From Punica granatum (taxonomy: Eukaryota; Streptophyta; Magnoliopsida; Myrtales; Lythraceae): DNA of 64,000 nt. Below are positions 1-11,109 of the stretch, piece by piece. Numbering within the stretch: position 1 is the first letter of the stretch; every line of letters starts with the position of its first letter. The stretch lies in the NCBI RefSeq assembly GCF_007655135.1, contig NC_045127.1, forward strand, positions 248,001 to 312,000. Reading direction: 5' to 3'. The notes under the pieces are model-generated. The model made no database searches. It was not told the DNA's origin and was given only the letters and a program-made list of their open reading frames with translations. The translations under genes and the position numbers were made by a program.

Positions 1-1300
1 ATAATTGTAATACTAATAGTGGCAATTTTTTTTTACTAATTCTCTTATTTAAAGTGCATTAATTTTAGTTATTTAATTATTTCACATTATCAGATTTACA
101 ACAGGTATTAATTTCAAGTGTAGAAACTTCATTTTGTTTTTTTAAATAATAATAATATTTCGTTATATCCTTATTTTCATTTATTAATATTTTTCACTTT
201 TTATGTGGTCTTAATTCATTGAATTAGAGTCTTATGCTCTCTTTTCTTTAAAAAAAAATCCCGTACATAGGTAACCAATTATTTTGCTCTTTTTTTTAAA
301 CAGCGCTTTGCAAAATCCTTGTTTTCACACTTGAATTCTATTTTTTTAATATGTTCGTAAATCTATATAATCAGTGGATTGTGATAGTTTATATGTGGTT
401 AATTAATTATTTTAGAGCATAGATTATTTTAATATGCATTTTCATATTTGTTTAATAAATTATCCGTTGTTTTTGAAAAAAAAACTTTTAAGTATAAGCG
501 CTACATACATTGATAGCATTTAATTCAAAAGGTAGTGGATGTGTATTATTTACCAGCTTGTTGTTTATAACAAGTGAAAATCATCAACTAATCTAATCTT
601 ATTGAAATGAATTATTATGTATCACCATATATAAAGATAATCATAAGATTATAAAATTTGAAAATCTATATTGCTGTGCATTGATACGTTTAGCAATTAA
701 AGAAATTGAAGGAACATATAATATTAAGAAATAAAAAAAAATCATGAATTTTGAGTATTTCAAGGTCCTCCATGTCATACTTTGTTAGTTGTTACTTTCA
801 TTTTTCTTTTCAAATCCATAATAATTTCTTGTCATTTTATAACATTTTCAACCCGGATGCAACTAATTATATGAACCCGATTTTATTTAACTTTTTAAGT
901 ATATCTAATAATCATTTTTTGTAATTATTTTTCCTTTTAATATTTTATTTCAATTATAATTTAAAGTATCCAATTGTAAAAAATTTAATAACAGCCGTCA
1001 TTAATTTTGGGAACCAATTCTTATTCATTTTGCCAGATTACAATACTTTTAAATTATCCTTTATTTGATTTGAATTTCCTTTTAATTACAATTATTAAGA
1101 AATATAGCTATATTTAATTACATTTACTTCATTCAACTTTATTTTATTATATATAGATATAAATATAAATACCTAATCCAATAAGATTGATCTGACGGTT
1201 AAAAGGGTGTGACGATCAATGAAAAGTTTCAAATTTAAATCACGTCCCGAACGTCATACAAGAAAATACTTCATATTGAACCACATCCGTAATAGGACTT
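1..1300. other. AT-rich intergenic spacer
   Basis: Very AT-rich sequence with many short A and T runs and no open frame of note. I see no gene, structured RNA or recognisable transposon. The last few hundred bases probably include the promoter of the kelch gene that starts at 1692, but I cannot point to a convincing core element. Confidence 0.6.
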
Positions 1301-1691
1301 ATCTGTCACGTTGGCTTGCAGGTTGCAGTGTCCGCCTGGACTAGACTGGATCTAGAGGGGGAACTTGGGAAGGGGAAAGGAGAGTGGGGAGAGAGAGAGA
1401 GAGGAGCTGGAAGAAAAAGAAAAAAGAAAACAAATAAATTGGCTTTCGGCACCCTCACATCATCACTGCTTTCTCCCATCCCCTCATCGTTACCATTAGA
1501 TCTCACCGTCACCGTCGCCGGGGACTCGAATCGTCGATCTCTTGCGGTCGCTGTTAAAAATCCGTAAAATTTCAGATGTCGGCGTAGCATCCATCCATCC
1601 ATCATCTCTTCCACTCCTTCAAAGGGAATTGAAGGCTGAAGGCTCGTATATTATATTATATATGTGTGTGTATCTTATGTATGTATGAAGG

Positions 1692-4600
1692 ATGGTGAGG
1701 CCAGTTGGGAAGCACAAATCTGCGAAATTTGTGCTAATGCTAGTTTTCCTGCTCGGATTCGTCCTCTTCTATAACTTCTTCTGGGCTTCTTCTCCTTACT
1801 TGGCATATGTTCGTCCCAAGACCGCTGCCAACGTAATCGTCCCCATCAACCCCGAAACCAACAAGTCTCAAAAGGTACCAGTAAAACCAGCTCTTTGTCT
1901 TTGGTTGGTCGGTCGCTCTGTCTGTCGGAGTTTATGTACATATATATATATATATATATTGGTGACAGCCATCGACAAAGAGTAGACTAACAAAGTAATT
2001 GCAGCTTTCCCTAGTGTAGCTAGCTTTCCCATCACTTCTTTTTGGTTTCTTTTTGTTGGTGGTGTTGTTGTTGCTGCTGCTGCTGCTTCCAATCCAATCG
2101 TCTCGGTGAAATGTTGGGTAGGTTCGGTTCCAGCTGCAGGTTAACTTCATGAATGACCGAAAACAAACGATGTTCTTTTATTTATTTTTCTTTGCGGCCT
2201 GCCTCTCCAGTCTAGTCTGACCTCATGCTTCATCTGTTGATTATTATTGTCGCTAACCTGTAGGGAGAAACCACCAAGAAAGGTAATCTTCACGAGAGAG
2301 TCTTGGCAGCAACTTTTGCTGATTTGCCTGCCCCCGAACTGAAATGGGAGAAGATGGCATCTGCACCCGTGCCTAGACTAGATGGGGCCGCCATTCAGAT
2401 AAAGAATCTTCTGTATGTGTTTGCTGGATATGGCACCATCGATTATGTGAGAACCTTGGCCTCATATCCCACTATATGCTTTGCTTGAAGCTAGATTTTT
2501 ATTGTCTTAGAGGGTTATGATGATGAGTTTTCTGACCACCCACTGGAGATGAACACTTCTCATGACATACTACTGCTGATGCTTAACCGAACCGAAGAAG
2601 TCTTTTGGCATTGCTGTCTCATATTCAAAAAGTTGGTTTGCGCGGCAGAATAGCTGATTATTTTGCTTTTCATGTCTGAGTAGATCACATATTCCATTCT
2701 CATTCTAAAATTTTGATTTTCTGTTCTGCAGGTGCATTCTCATGTCGATATATATAACTTTACAGACAATACTTGGGGAGGAAGATTCAACATGCCAAAA
2801 GAGATGGCCCATTCGCATTTAGGAATGGTAACTGATGGAAGATATATATACATAGTTACCGGGCAATACGGGCCCCAGTGCAGGGGGCCAACTGCCCATA
2901 CTTTTGTGTTGGACACCGAGACAAAGCAGTGGCATGATATGCCTCCCTTACCTGTACCAAGGTATGTCAGTCATTTTTATTTTTATTTTTATTTTTGTGG
3001 TCCGCAGCCCCATTCTAACCTTTTGTTTTAATATAGAGTGTCAACTGTAATTAATATCATACTTCTGATGAGAAATATCTGGTCCTTTCATAACTGAAGT
3101 CCATCATAGCTGGTGCTTGATGATGATGTGCTCTTAGTTGTCATATTCTACTATGGCTAGTTCTTGGAAGTAATTTTGGTAGTTTATCGAATTTGATTTA
3201 CATGGAATTTCGTGCAACTTTTTATGCTGGATGTTTTGACTTTTAGAGGATCATGTTTTGGTGTTGCTTTAATGCTACGATGGCATAATCTTCTGGCACT
3301 TTCTTCTCTATGTTGATATTGGTTTTGTTTCTTGATTATTAAACTTATGTCCCTATCGGCATTCTGGGGTATAATTCCAGATATGCACCAGCAACCCAAT
3401 TTTGGAGAGGCCGACTTCACGTGATGGGAGGCAGCAAGGAGAATAGGCATACTCCTGGGCTAGAACACTGGAGTATTGCTGTAAAGGATGGCAAAGTATT
3501 AGAGAAGGAGTGGAGACCAGAAATACCCATACCTCGCGGAGGACCTCATAGGTCAGTGACCCGTGTCTGGACTAATATTCTTTAAAATTTGCGTTTTTTA
3601 TATCCTTCTGTGAAATTTAGTCATCAAAAATTAATTTGATGTCTTTATTACTTTCATGCAGGGCTTGTGTTGTTGTCAATGATTGTCTAATTGTTATTGG
3701 TGGTCAAGAAGGTGATTTTATGGCTAAGCCTGGATCACCTATATTCAAATGCTCCCGTAGAAATGAGGTAGCAATATAAGCATCCTCATGTTAATCACAT
3801 CCTTGTGAACTAATGAAATTTCTACTTTGAAATTGAAGAAAATGCTATGAGCCACGGTGCTTTATTGTGGATCGCTTCTACGAATATGAAATAATTTGAG
3901 GGAAGACCCAAACTTATTTTTCCCCTTATGAAAATATTATCCTGACAATAAAATGTTGAATTTTTATTACTATCGAGCATGTTTAGATAATATGATATTC
4001 TGTGCCTCGGATATTAGTTGTCATTCATTATGGAATTTACTTCTTGGTTGTTTCAGGTTGTTTATGGTGATGTTTATATGCTAGATGATGATATGAAGTG
4101 GAAAGTATTGCCTTCAATGCCAAAACCAGATTCTCATATTGAGTTTGCCTGGGCCATTGTCAACAATTCAATTGTCATTGCTGGAGGCACGACAGAGAAG
4201 CATCCAGAGACCAAAAAGATGGTGCTAAATGGAGAATTGTTCCAGTTCAATTTAGATACAATGGTAATAATCTTTTCCTTTGACATAGATATTTAGATTT
4301 TTTTTTTCTTGACACTTTTATTTTTTTATCTTTGAGGATTCCAAAATACGCTCTACCGCATGCATATATGGTTTTATCTCTGCATTCATATGGAATTTCA
4401 AGAAGAGATATGGTCTTGGTTTAAGCCATTAAAAATTCTATCCATGGAAGTTGGCAAATCTCTCGTTAGTGTTCACTTTAAATGAGCTGGAAATGTCGAG
4501 TAATCGTCAGAGAAATTAGCAAATCTCTCGGAGGGGGTTGGCAATTTCTAGATGGATTTGAGGCAGATGGAAATGAATATACAGAAACCATGACTGGTTC

Positions 4601-4926
4601 TTGGTATCCCTATCTGGACTCCGAAATCCAAGAAACCATGATTGATCTGTTTTCTCTGAGTTTGCTTCATGGGCTACTTTTATCAGTTTGTCCGTATGAT
4701 ACCCTGCATTGCTTTTATCCCATTGACTTATTTCGGTTATTGAATTTTGAATTGTTGGCAGAAATGGTCAATCATTGGAAAACTTCCATTCAGGGTGAAG
4801 ACTACCCTGGTCGGGTTGTGGGATGGATATATATACTTTACATCTGGACAGCGAGACAAAGGGCCAGAGGATCCATCTCCAAAGAAGGTTATTGGAGACA
4901 TGTGGAGGACTAAATTGAAGTTGTAA
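1692..4926 (+). CDS. Membrane-anchored kelch-repeat (galactose oxidase-like) protein, 7 exons
   Basis: Exons as I read them: 1692-1874, 2264-2446, 2732-2961, 3381-3551, 3662-3767, 4057-4263 and 4762-4926. All have GT-AG borders, and the phases close into a 414-residue protein ending in TAA. Residues 12-31 form a hydrophobic segment after a basic start (MVRPVGKHK), which suggests a signal anchor with the rest in the Golgi or secretory lumen. The remainder is a kelch beta-propeller, with repeats such as LYVFAGYG, YIYIVTGQYG, LIVIGGQEG and IVIAGGTTE. Length and N-terminus match the plant family that, from memory, includes Arabidopsis At1g51540 and At3g27220. Its biochemical role is not established and no catalytic residues are evident. 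A GA tract near 1387-1403 lies in the presumed 5' leader, and intron 1 carries a TA repeat. It converges on the F-box/kelch gene downstream. Confidence 0.9.
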
Positions 4927-5035
4927 ATTTTGTTTGCTTTAACCAAAATGCCAATTCTTTGCCTCGATAGTGTTTCACGGAACTTTGAGTTGCCAAATAT
5001 ATGCAACAGCTTAACAGTGAAAGAGTAGTCCTAAT

Positions 5036-5079
5036 GGGGAGGGGAGGGGAGGGAAGGGAAGGGAAGGGAAGGGGAGGGG
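5036..5079 (+). repeat. G-rich tract (GGGGA/GGGAA units) in the 3' region of the kelch gene
   Basis: An uninterrupted purine run of G3-4 blocks separated by one or two A residues, 110 bases after the kelch stop codon. It lies on the transcribed (+) strand between two convergent genes. The spacing of the G blocks would allow a G-quadruplex in RNA or DNA. Whether it affects 3' end formation is inference. Confidence 0.7.
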
Positions 5080-5602
5080 TGGTTCAATAGTGAAAAGATA
5101 ATGTTAAACTGATGAGATCGTGTTCCAATTCAATGATATGCCACTCGTTACGAACATTGCATCTCAAGGATTTGGGCAATCAATTTACTCATTCTTTCCG
5201 GGGAAGTTTTTTCATAATTGTGTCATCCACAGCTTATCCTTAACTTAATGGATCTCCTCACTCTGTATATCCCAGCGCGTACTTTGGAAGCAGAGTGACT
5301 GCAAATACCCCAAAAGCATGGCCACATTTGAGCTCTATCTGGGTGCTTCATTTATTCAAATGCCATACTACCGGCAGCAAGCAGCTGATCCCAGTCATTT
5401 CCATCCAAGAAAACATGGAGAAACTGTTCTCTCTCAGCAGCACAGAAACATATATAGTCATTATGATTCCTTCCTCATCACTACTGCAAAGGATACTTAC
5501 AGGCCATACGCATTTTAATACAATACAGCACAGGAATACCCAACTGGACTCCTAAGAAACTACAATACGGAATCTAGGTTTTCCGTAGATTCACTCTCAT
5601 CT

Positions 5603-8306
5603 TTACAACTGAGAATGCAGTAATTCCACAAGAAAGAGCTCCCCATCGAACCTCAGCCCAGAGGAGGCAGCAGGATGTAGCAGACCATCTACCATCCCAC
5701 CGAACACATACACATACCTCCCCAGGTGATCTGCACATGCCCGATGGAAGGATCTACAGCTTGGCTTATACCCTTTTGAGTTCAGCCTTCTCCACGAACT
5801 TGCCAGAAGACCCTTGGTGTTGGAGTTCACTTTATTCCCTTGCATTCCCTGCGACCTAATCCCTTTAGTATCCAACACCCAAAAGTCGTCTTTACGGTGC
5901 CTGAGTGAATCCTCGCCCCCGTATATTAGCAGCCGACCTCCCAGAATGAGTGTAGCAGAGTGACCCACGCGAGGAAGAGAAACTCCTTCTGGAATATCAC
6001 GTATCTCATACAATAGTTGCACCCACTTCGTGTTACCTCCAGAAATATCTAAAAGCCATACATCGTTGAGCACTTCATAGCCCAGACCCCTTCCTCCAAA
6101 TAATATCGTCTGAGTCCCCCCAATACAAGTCAAGGAGTGGCCCGAACGAGCTGGAGGAGAAGGGTTAGTCATGATCTCGTGCCACATCCCGAAACACAAG
6201 TTCTCGGACAGTTCCAGGACCCAAGTGTCACCCAACCGAAGGCCATATAACCCAATTCCTCCGTGGACAACCATCTTTCTATTGTCGATGCAACAAGCTG
6301 CATGGGCTCCTCGGGCAGGGGGGACAATCGACCCAACTTCGAGTAACCTCCACACTAAACTGATACCTAAGGTCTCATGGAATCCTACTTGCCCGACCCA
6401 GGTATCATTTTGACGATTGCCGTGGTCATTGATTCCACCAAACAGGATAAGGAAATCGCCTACTGCAACACAGGTGTGCCCGAATCTCCCGCTTGGGAAT
6501 CCTGAATTCACCCTCTGCCACAATAGCTTCCTCCTAAACTCTCTACCAATGTAGGCCACCCACGTATCATCGAGATGTCGCCCTGGAGAAGGAAAGAAAA
6601 TGATTGGATAACAAAAGGATGCCGTTCCTGCTAACAGTCTGGGGTGACAACTCATTCAATTCTATAAGCCGACCAAGACAAATTTGTTTAAGGTAAGCTG
6701 TAAAATACTTGGAACATAAAGCAGGCCATGTGGTGAAAGAACACATTTGTGAGACACAGTAGGTAGTTATTTGGGATGAGCTGAAACCAATTAGACAGAT
6801 CACTGTCTCACAACTGCTTCAGAGAGAGATCTGAGCGAGTTTCATGGTAGAAGTTAGACAATACAATAGGGAACAAATTGGAGCTAACAAATTCTGTATT
6901 TAAGAACCCCGGATTCTCAAGCTGACAACACATGGAATAATATAATAGAAGATGCTGCAGTGAAAGCAAACTTTAAATCCAACCCAACCCCTTTCCTAAG
7001 TAGGAAAGCTGTCAGTGATAGATAAATCTGCCTCCCTTATTGTTCACCTATGCTAACTTCCATCATGATAACAGACAGACAGACAGACAGATAGACACAG
7101 TGAGACAGCACTGGCTTAAATTGAAAAATTGGATTATTAAATTAATTACGAAACGTAATTTTTGTTTGAATTGAATCAATACTTCCACTTCCAATTAAAT
7201 AAGTATGAATAAAAAATCCATGGATAAAGATAGAAAAGTTTATTTCTAATCGTAACTAACAATCCGTTTGGTTTCGCAATTGAATTTTAAGATTTTAATT
7301 CTAACTTTTAACTCTACCCACTGTACAACAAAAACCAACTCTTCAAAATAAAAAAGGTGGACCACGTACATAAATCTACATGCATTTTCATTATACTCAA
7401 TTTAATTTTTAATATTAAATTCTCTCAATTATTCATTACTTTACACATTTTCTCATAATTCAACGACACAATCATTACAACCCAATTAAAATTAAAACTC
7501 GACTCAACTTTAAAACCAAACACTATAAATCTTCAATTTTTGGTTTATATAGTAAAGATTGATGCAAAATAGCTATTAAAGGACGTCTTTAGTCTGATCC
7601 AAATCCAAATCCAAATCCAAATCCAATCCAAAAGGTGGCAGGGCAGAAGTAAAAGGGGGCAGGCAAAGCAGTTTTCAACAAGCAAAAAGAAGTACGGTGT
7701 CAAGCTCAAACTACAAGAAAGACCAAAGCCAACGGAAGCAAGCAAAAAGGAAAGAATTTTACCTCCCTCGCAACCACCACCAAACAAGACCAAGCAATCA
7801 GAGACAAAGTTGAGGGAGTGAGATGCCCTCGGGGCGGGGACTGGAAGCGCAGCAGCCTCTTCTTCTTCTTCTTCTTCTTCTTCACCGAGATCAGACAGAT
7901 TGTAGCAAGTGACGGAGTCCAGGCGAGAGACTTGACGGTATATGTTAATCCAATTGGAAGGGGAAGTTCTATGATGGCCCTGAGACTGGCCGGGGTGATG
8001 ATGATGGGAGAAAGATGATCTGAGGGCATCAACAGAGGTGAGACCCCACTCTCTCCGACATATGGACTCCCAGAGGGAGTCGGAGCAAGCCAAGGACCTG
8101 AATTTCTTGCAGGTGGAGGAGAAAGAAAGGACGGATTCAACAGGCAAGAGGAGCAAGATTGTGAACAGATGGTCCTGGGCGATTCTGCTTATTGGGGATC
8201 CATCGCTGATGCTGATGCTGATGCTGCTGGTGCTGCTACAACTAGTACTAGTAGTAGTACTAGTACCACTACCACCCGTACAAGCCTCAGCCCGTGCTTC
8301 TGCCAT
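5603..8306 (-). CDS. F-box/kelch-repeat protein, 2 exons
   Basis: Exon 1 is 8306-7763 and exon 2 is 6582-5603. A 1.18-kb intron (7762-6583) has GT and AG borders. The spliced frame is 507 residues. Residues about 38-87 are an F-box (ISRIAQDHLF..LPVESVLSF..CKKFRSLACSDSLWESICRREW). This should bind SKP1 and make the protein a substrate receptor of an SCF ubiquitin ligase. The rest of the protein carries kelch repeats with LVLFGGG, LILFGGIND, MVVHGGIG, ILFGGRG, LLIYGGED and VYVFGGM motifs, the usual substrate-binding propeller. A nine-glutamate run (142-150), encoded by a GAA repeat, is probably length-variable. The nearest Arabidopsis relative from memory is At1g51550, whose neighbour At1g51540 matches the convergent gene here. 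The intron holds a MITE. The substrate is unknown. Confidence 0.9.
7075..7097. repeat. ACAG tetranucleotide repeat
   Basis: About five tandem copies of ACAG/GACA with a degenerate last unit, in the F-box/kelch intron. It is an ordinary microsatellite with no sign of function. The same intron also has an AAATCC hexamer repeat at about 7598-7628. Confidence 0.85.
7264..7524. mobile_element. MITE in the F-box/kelch intron (GTTTGGTTT terminal inverted repeats)
   Basis: The left end reads CCGTTTGGTTT and the right end reads AAAACCAAACACT, so the ends are inverted repeats. The AT-rich interior resembles the element at 54,269-54,560 (shared TTTAATATTAAATTCT and CATAATTCAAC stretches). The ends resemble Tourist/PIF-Harbinger MITEs, but I could not resolve a clean target duplication. 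Confidence 0.6.
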
Positions 8307-8598
8307 GGAATAACAAGATGATTGTGCAGTGTAGCGGATCCTCTTCTGCTAGTGCTAAGTAAGTTTTTGTATGGGGTTACAGGTGAGGAAGGGGAAGGGG
8401 GGGGGGAATGGACGAACTGGGGACGGATTGGAGTGTGAGTGTGTGTGCGTGTGCGTGTGTGCGTGTGCGCGCGTGTGTACGCAATCAACGATCTTGAGGA
8501 GGTAATGCTCTTTCTTTACTTTACTTTTACTTTGGCTCTGTCTGTATGAGTAATTGACTCCTCTAATCCGTGACTCTGGGAAAAAAACCACCTGTAAC

Positions 8599-9152
8599 CA
8601 TTGTTATCAGAACCGGACCGGACCGGCCGGTTCGACCGGTCGGACCGGGAACCGGCACCAAGTCCGGTCCGGTTCGCCTAAAAACCGAAATGGCAGCTTT
8701 GAACCGCCGGACCCATTGAACCGGCCGATTTTAAGTAAAATTTCATTAAACCGGCCGGTTCTATGGGTTTTTATGGGTTTCCTATTTAATGTAAAAATTG
8801 GTTGGTTGTGTAAGGATTTGAACTCATGACCTCTTGCTTTTCATATTAGCATACTACCAACCAAGCCACCACCACTCTTTTGTTCTTTTAACTCTACTTT
8901 TAAGTACTTATTAAATAAAATATTTATTTTGAAGTAAGAAATATTAAATATAGATACTTTCTTATACTATTGTTATATTTCTTTAAAATCATCATACTTT
9001 TATCTTAATTATCATAATTTTTTTAATAATATGAATATTTATTTTATTTTAAATAAACGAGCGGTCCGATCCATCGAACCCCGGTTGGACCCATAAACCC
9101 ATGACCCCGTACCCCTTCCGGTTCATCATCCGGTCCGGTTCTGATAACACTG
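8599..9152. mobile_element. Non-autonomous hAT-type MITE (CAKTGTTATCAGAACCGG ends)
   Basis: A 554-bp element. The left end reads CATTGTTATCAGAACCGG. The right end, reverse-complemented, reads CAGTGTTATCAGAACCGG. It is flanked by an exact 8-bp direct repeat, CCTGTAAC, at 8591-8598 and 9153-9160. Eight-base duplications and CA(G) starts are typical of hAT transposons. Subterminal regions are packed with CCGG/CCGGTTC motifs, whereas the core is AT-rich. It has no transposase. It sits about 290 bp upstream of the F-box/kelch start codon, so it may lie in that gene's promoter. A tRNA-like segment lies inside. Confidence 0.88.
8803..8872 (-). other. tRNA-like sequence inside the hAT MITE
   Basis: On the minus strand TGGCTTGGTTGGTAG resembles the pol III A box (D-arm) of a tRNA. 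About 35 bases later, GAGTTCAAATCC resembles the B box (T-arm). The acceptor and T stems have several mismatches, so this is not a functional tRNA gene. It looks like a tRNA or SINE remnant captured by the element, or a chance retention of pol III promoter boxes. Confidence 0.5.
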
Positions 9153-9238
9153 CCTGTAACTGTAAGTAGGCTTGGGTTGGAATTTCGTTCATTTTAGTTC
9201 TAAATTTAATTTTTCTTTTATTATTCTGCTAGTTCTCA

Positions 9239-9280
<42 letters not shown>

Positions 9281-10700
9281 TTATTTTTTCCCCCTGTCAT
9301 TGAAGTCCCGTCTCCACTTTTTCCATTAAAATTCTTTTTTCTTATATATTTAATTATAATTTTTCAAAATTTAAAAATAAAAATACAAATGGACAGAAAA
9401 GTTTAAAATAAATAAATAAACTTGAGATGGATGGATGGTGAGGAGTGAGGAGTGAGCAGTGGTGTGTGGGGAAATGGAAGGTTGTAGTTCCCTCCCCTCC
9501 CCTCCCCTCTGCAGTGTCTTCTCTGTTTCTGTCCGTTTGTTTGTTTCCGTTCTTTCTCGTCTTTTTGTGATTCATAATATAATATAATATAATATAATAT
9601 ACGGAACTGCCACTGAGTTTTGCTTTATCCTTTTTTAACTTACCACTACTATTTAAAAAGATTCTACTAATCATCCACTTCACAATGGCATTGTGTCAAC
9701 TGCAATGAACATACATTTTAATTTTATTAATGAGCCTCCATAACATTTATCAATGTTGTCGGTTATTCTTCTTCTCTTTCATTTATCACACATTCCCCGA
9801 AGGGAACATCCTTATTAATTTATGTCATGTCCAAACCAAACCGGGTGGGTGGGTGGGTGTGTATCTAATCAAATAGAATTAGCAAGTCTCTTCCTCAAAT
9901 TCCAAGGCTAAGCCGCCGCTGACTAGATAAACCGAAGCAAAATCCACATTAATAAATATAATGCTTGATCGTCCCGCTCCAGAAGAATAGAATAGAATGG
10001 CATGGCATGGCATGGAACGCAAGACCATTTTACAAAAAGGAAAGAAAGAAGGGAAAGGCGGCACTGAAATTAATTTAAGTTTTGAAAGAGGTGAAAAAGC
10101 TCTCGCCAGCTTCAACAACATCATAAGACTATGCTCAGCACGCATCTCCCAGCCAAGGGAGAGACGCCTCTGCCGAGAGACGGAGTCAACTAGGTCTCTC
10201 GGAGAGACCCAACAACAATGAGCTCTACACGACTTCAGCTTTGCTCTTTTCAGCTTTACTCCTGGCCATTGGGGGTTGTTAGATTTGTGGCTGTGAGATC
10301 CACAGCCTTTTTTTTTTCTTTTTTAATATGTATGTGAGCTCCAATGAAGACATTTAAAATAGAGATGATTATTAGGATGGTGAGTCTCTCTTTTTGTTGA
10401 ATGTATCTTGAAATGATGTGACAATTATGTAACAGTGATGGATGGGCCCACTTCAAAGACTCGAATTAGAGACGGTGGATGGATAGTCTAATTTAAATGT
10501 ATTTATCTTCTAACTACCTACCTACCTCTGATGCAGCAGCAGCATCATCATCCTACGCACTTTCTTCAGGACACCACCCTGATACTTCCATCATCCTAAT
10601 GTTACATCCCTAGCACTCTGTTGACTCTCCTCGGTGTCATCTGCCAAGAGGAGAGGGGATCCAAGAGACCCCAACAAAACATAGCAATTATCACTATGGA
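9153..10700. other. Intergenic spacer with simple repeats
   Basis: No gene recognised. It contains short tandem tracts: TATC then TTTC at about 9240-9280, AATAT at about 9577-9600, GGGT at about 9844-9858 and ATGGC at about 9998-10015. The part nearest 10,700 is probably the 3' region of the PNPOx-like gene. Confidence 0.5.
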
Positions 10701-10713
10701 CTCCAAAACTCCA

Positions 10714-11075
10714 CTACTGCGAATTTTGTGCCCAAGCTTTACCAATTAACTTTGAAATCCCAGCTTTAGCATCCTCTAATGTTTCAACTGAATGCCCCGC
10801 CCTTCATCAAAAGATATCCTCTGAATATTGAACTGCATATTTATCAAAATGAAAATATAGTTAGCATATTTTAGAGTAGCATAAGACCAAGAATGACCTT
10901 CGTATTGTCGTTTAACATTGTACTTGTGCACCCTGACGGACCCGAATATCAGTTCCCTTGCTATCTATTGATATAAAAGCAGCATCATCCACCTCGCTTT
11001 CTCTGGATAGGAGCTCTTTCAGGGGCTTCGAGAACATTGCATTCAGCTCCTGCTGAGAGAATAAAAGGTAATAAT

Positions 11076-11109
<34 letters not shown>

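Noticed and set aside
4482..4913. 143-codon plus-strand frame as a separate gene
   Set aside because: It is mostly the last intron of the kelch gene. The true final exon (4762-4926) is in a different frame and matches the kelch family.
8189..8591. Minus-strand frames of 78-99 codons rich in His-Thr and Val-Leu
   Set aside because: They are translations of GT/CA and GTT/CTA simple repeats upstream of and overlapping the F-box/kelch start, not genes.
8803..8872. Functional tRNA gene
   Set aside because: A- and B-box-like motifs are present, but the acceptor and T stems have several mismatches and the sequence is inside a MITE.
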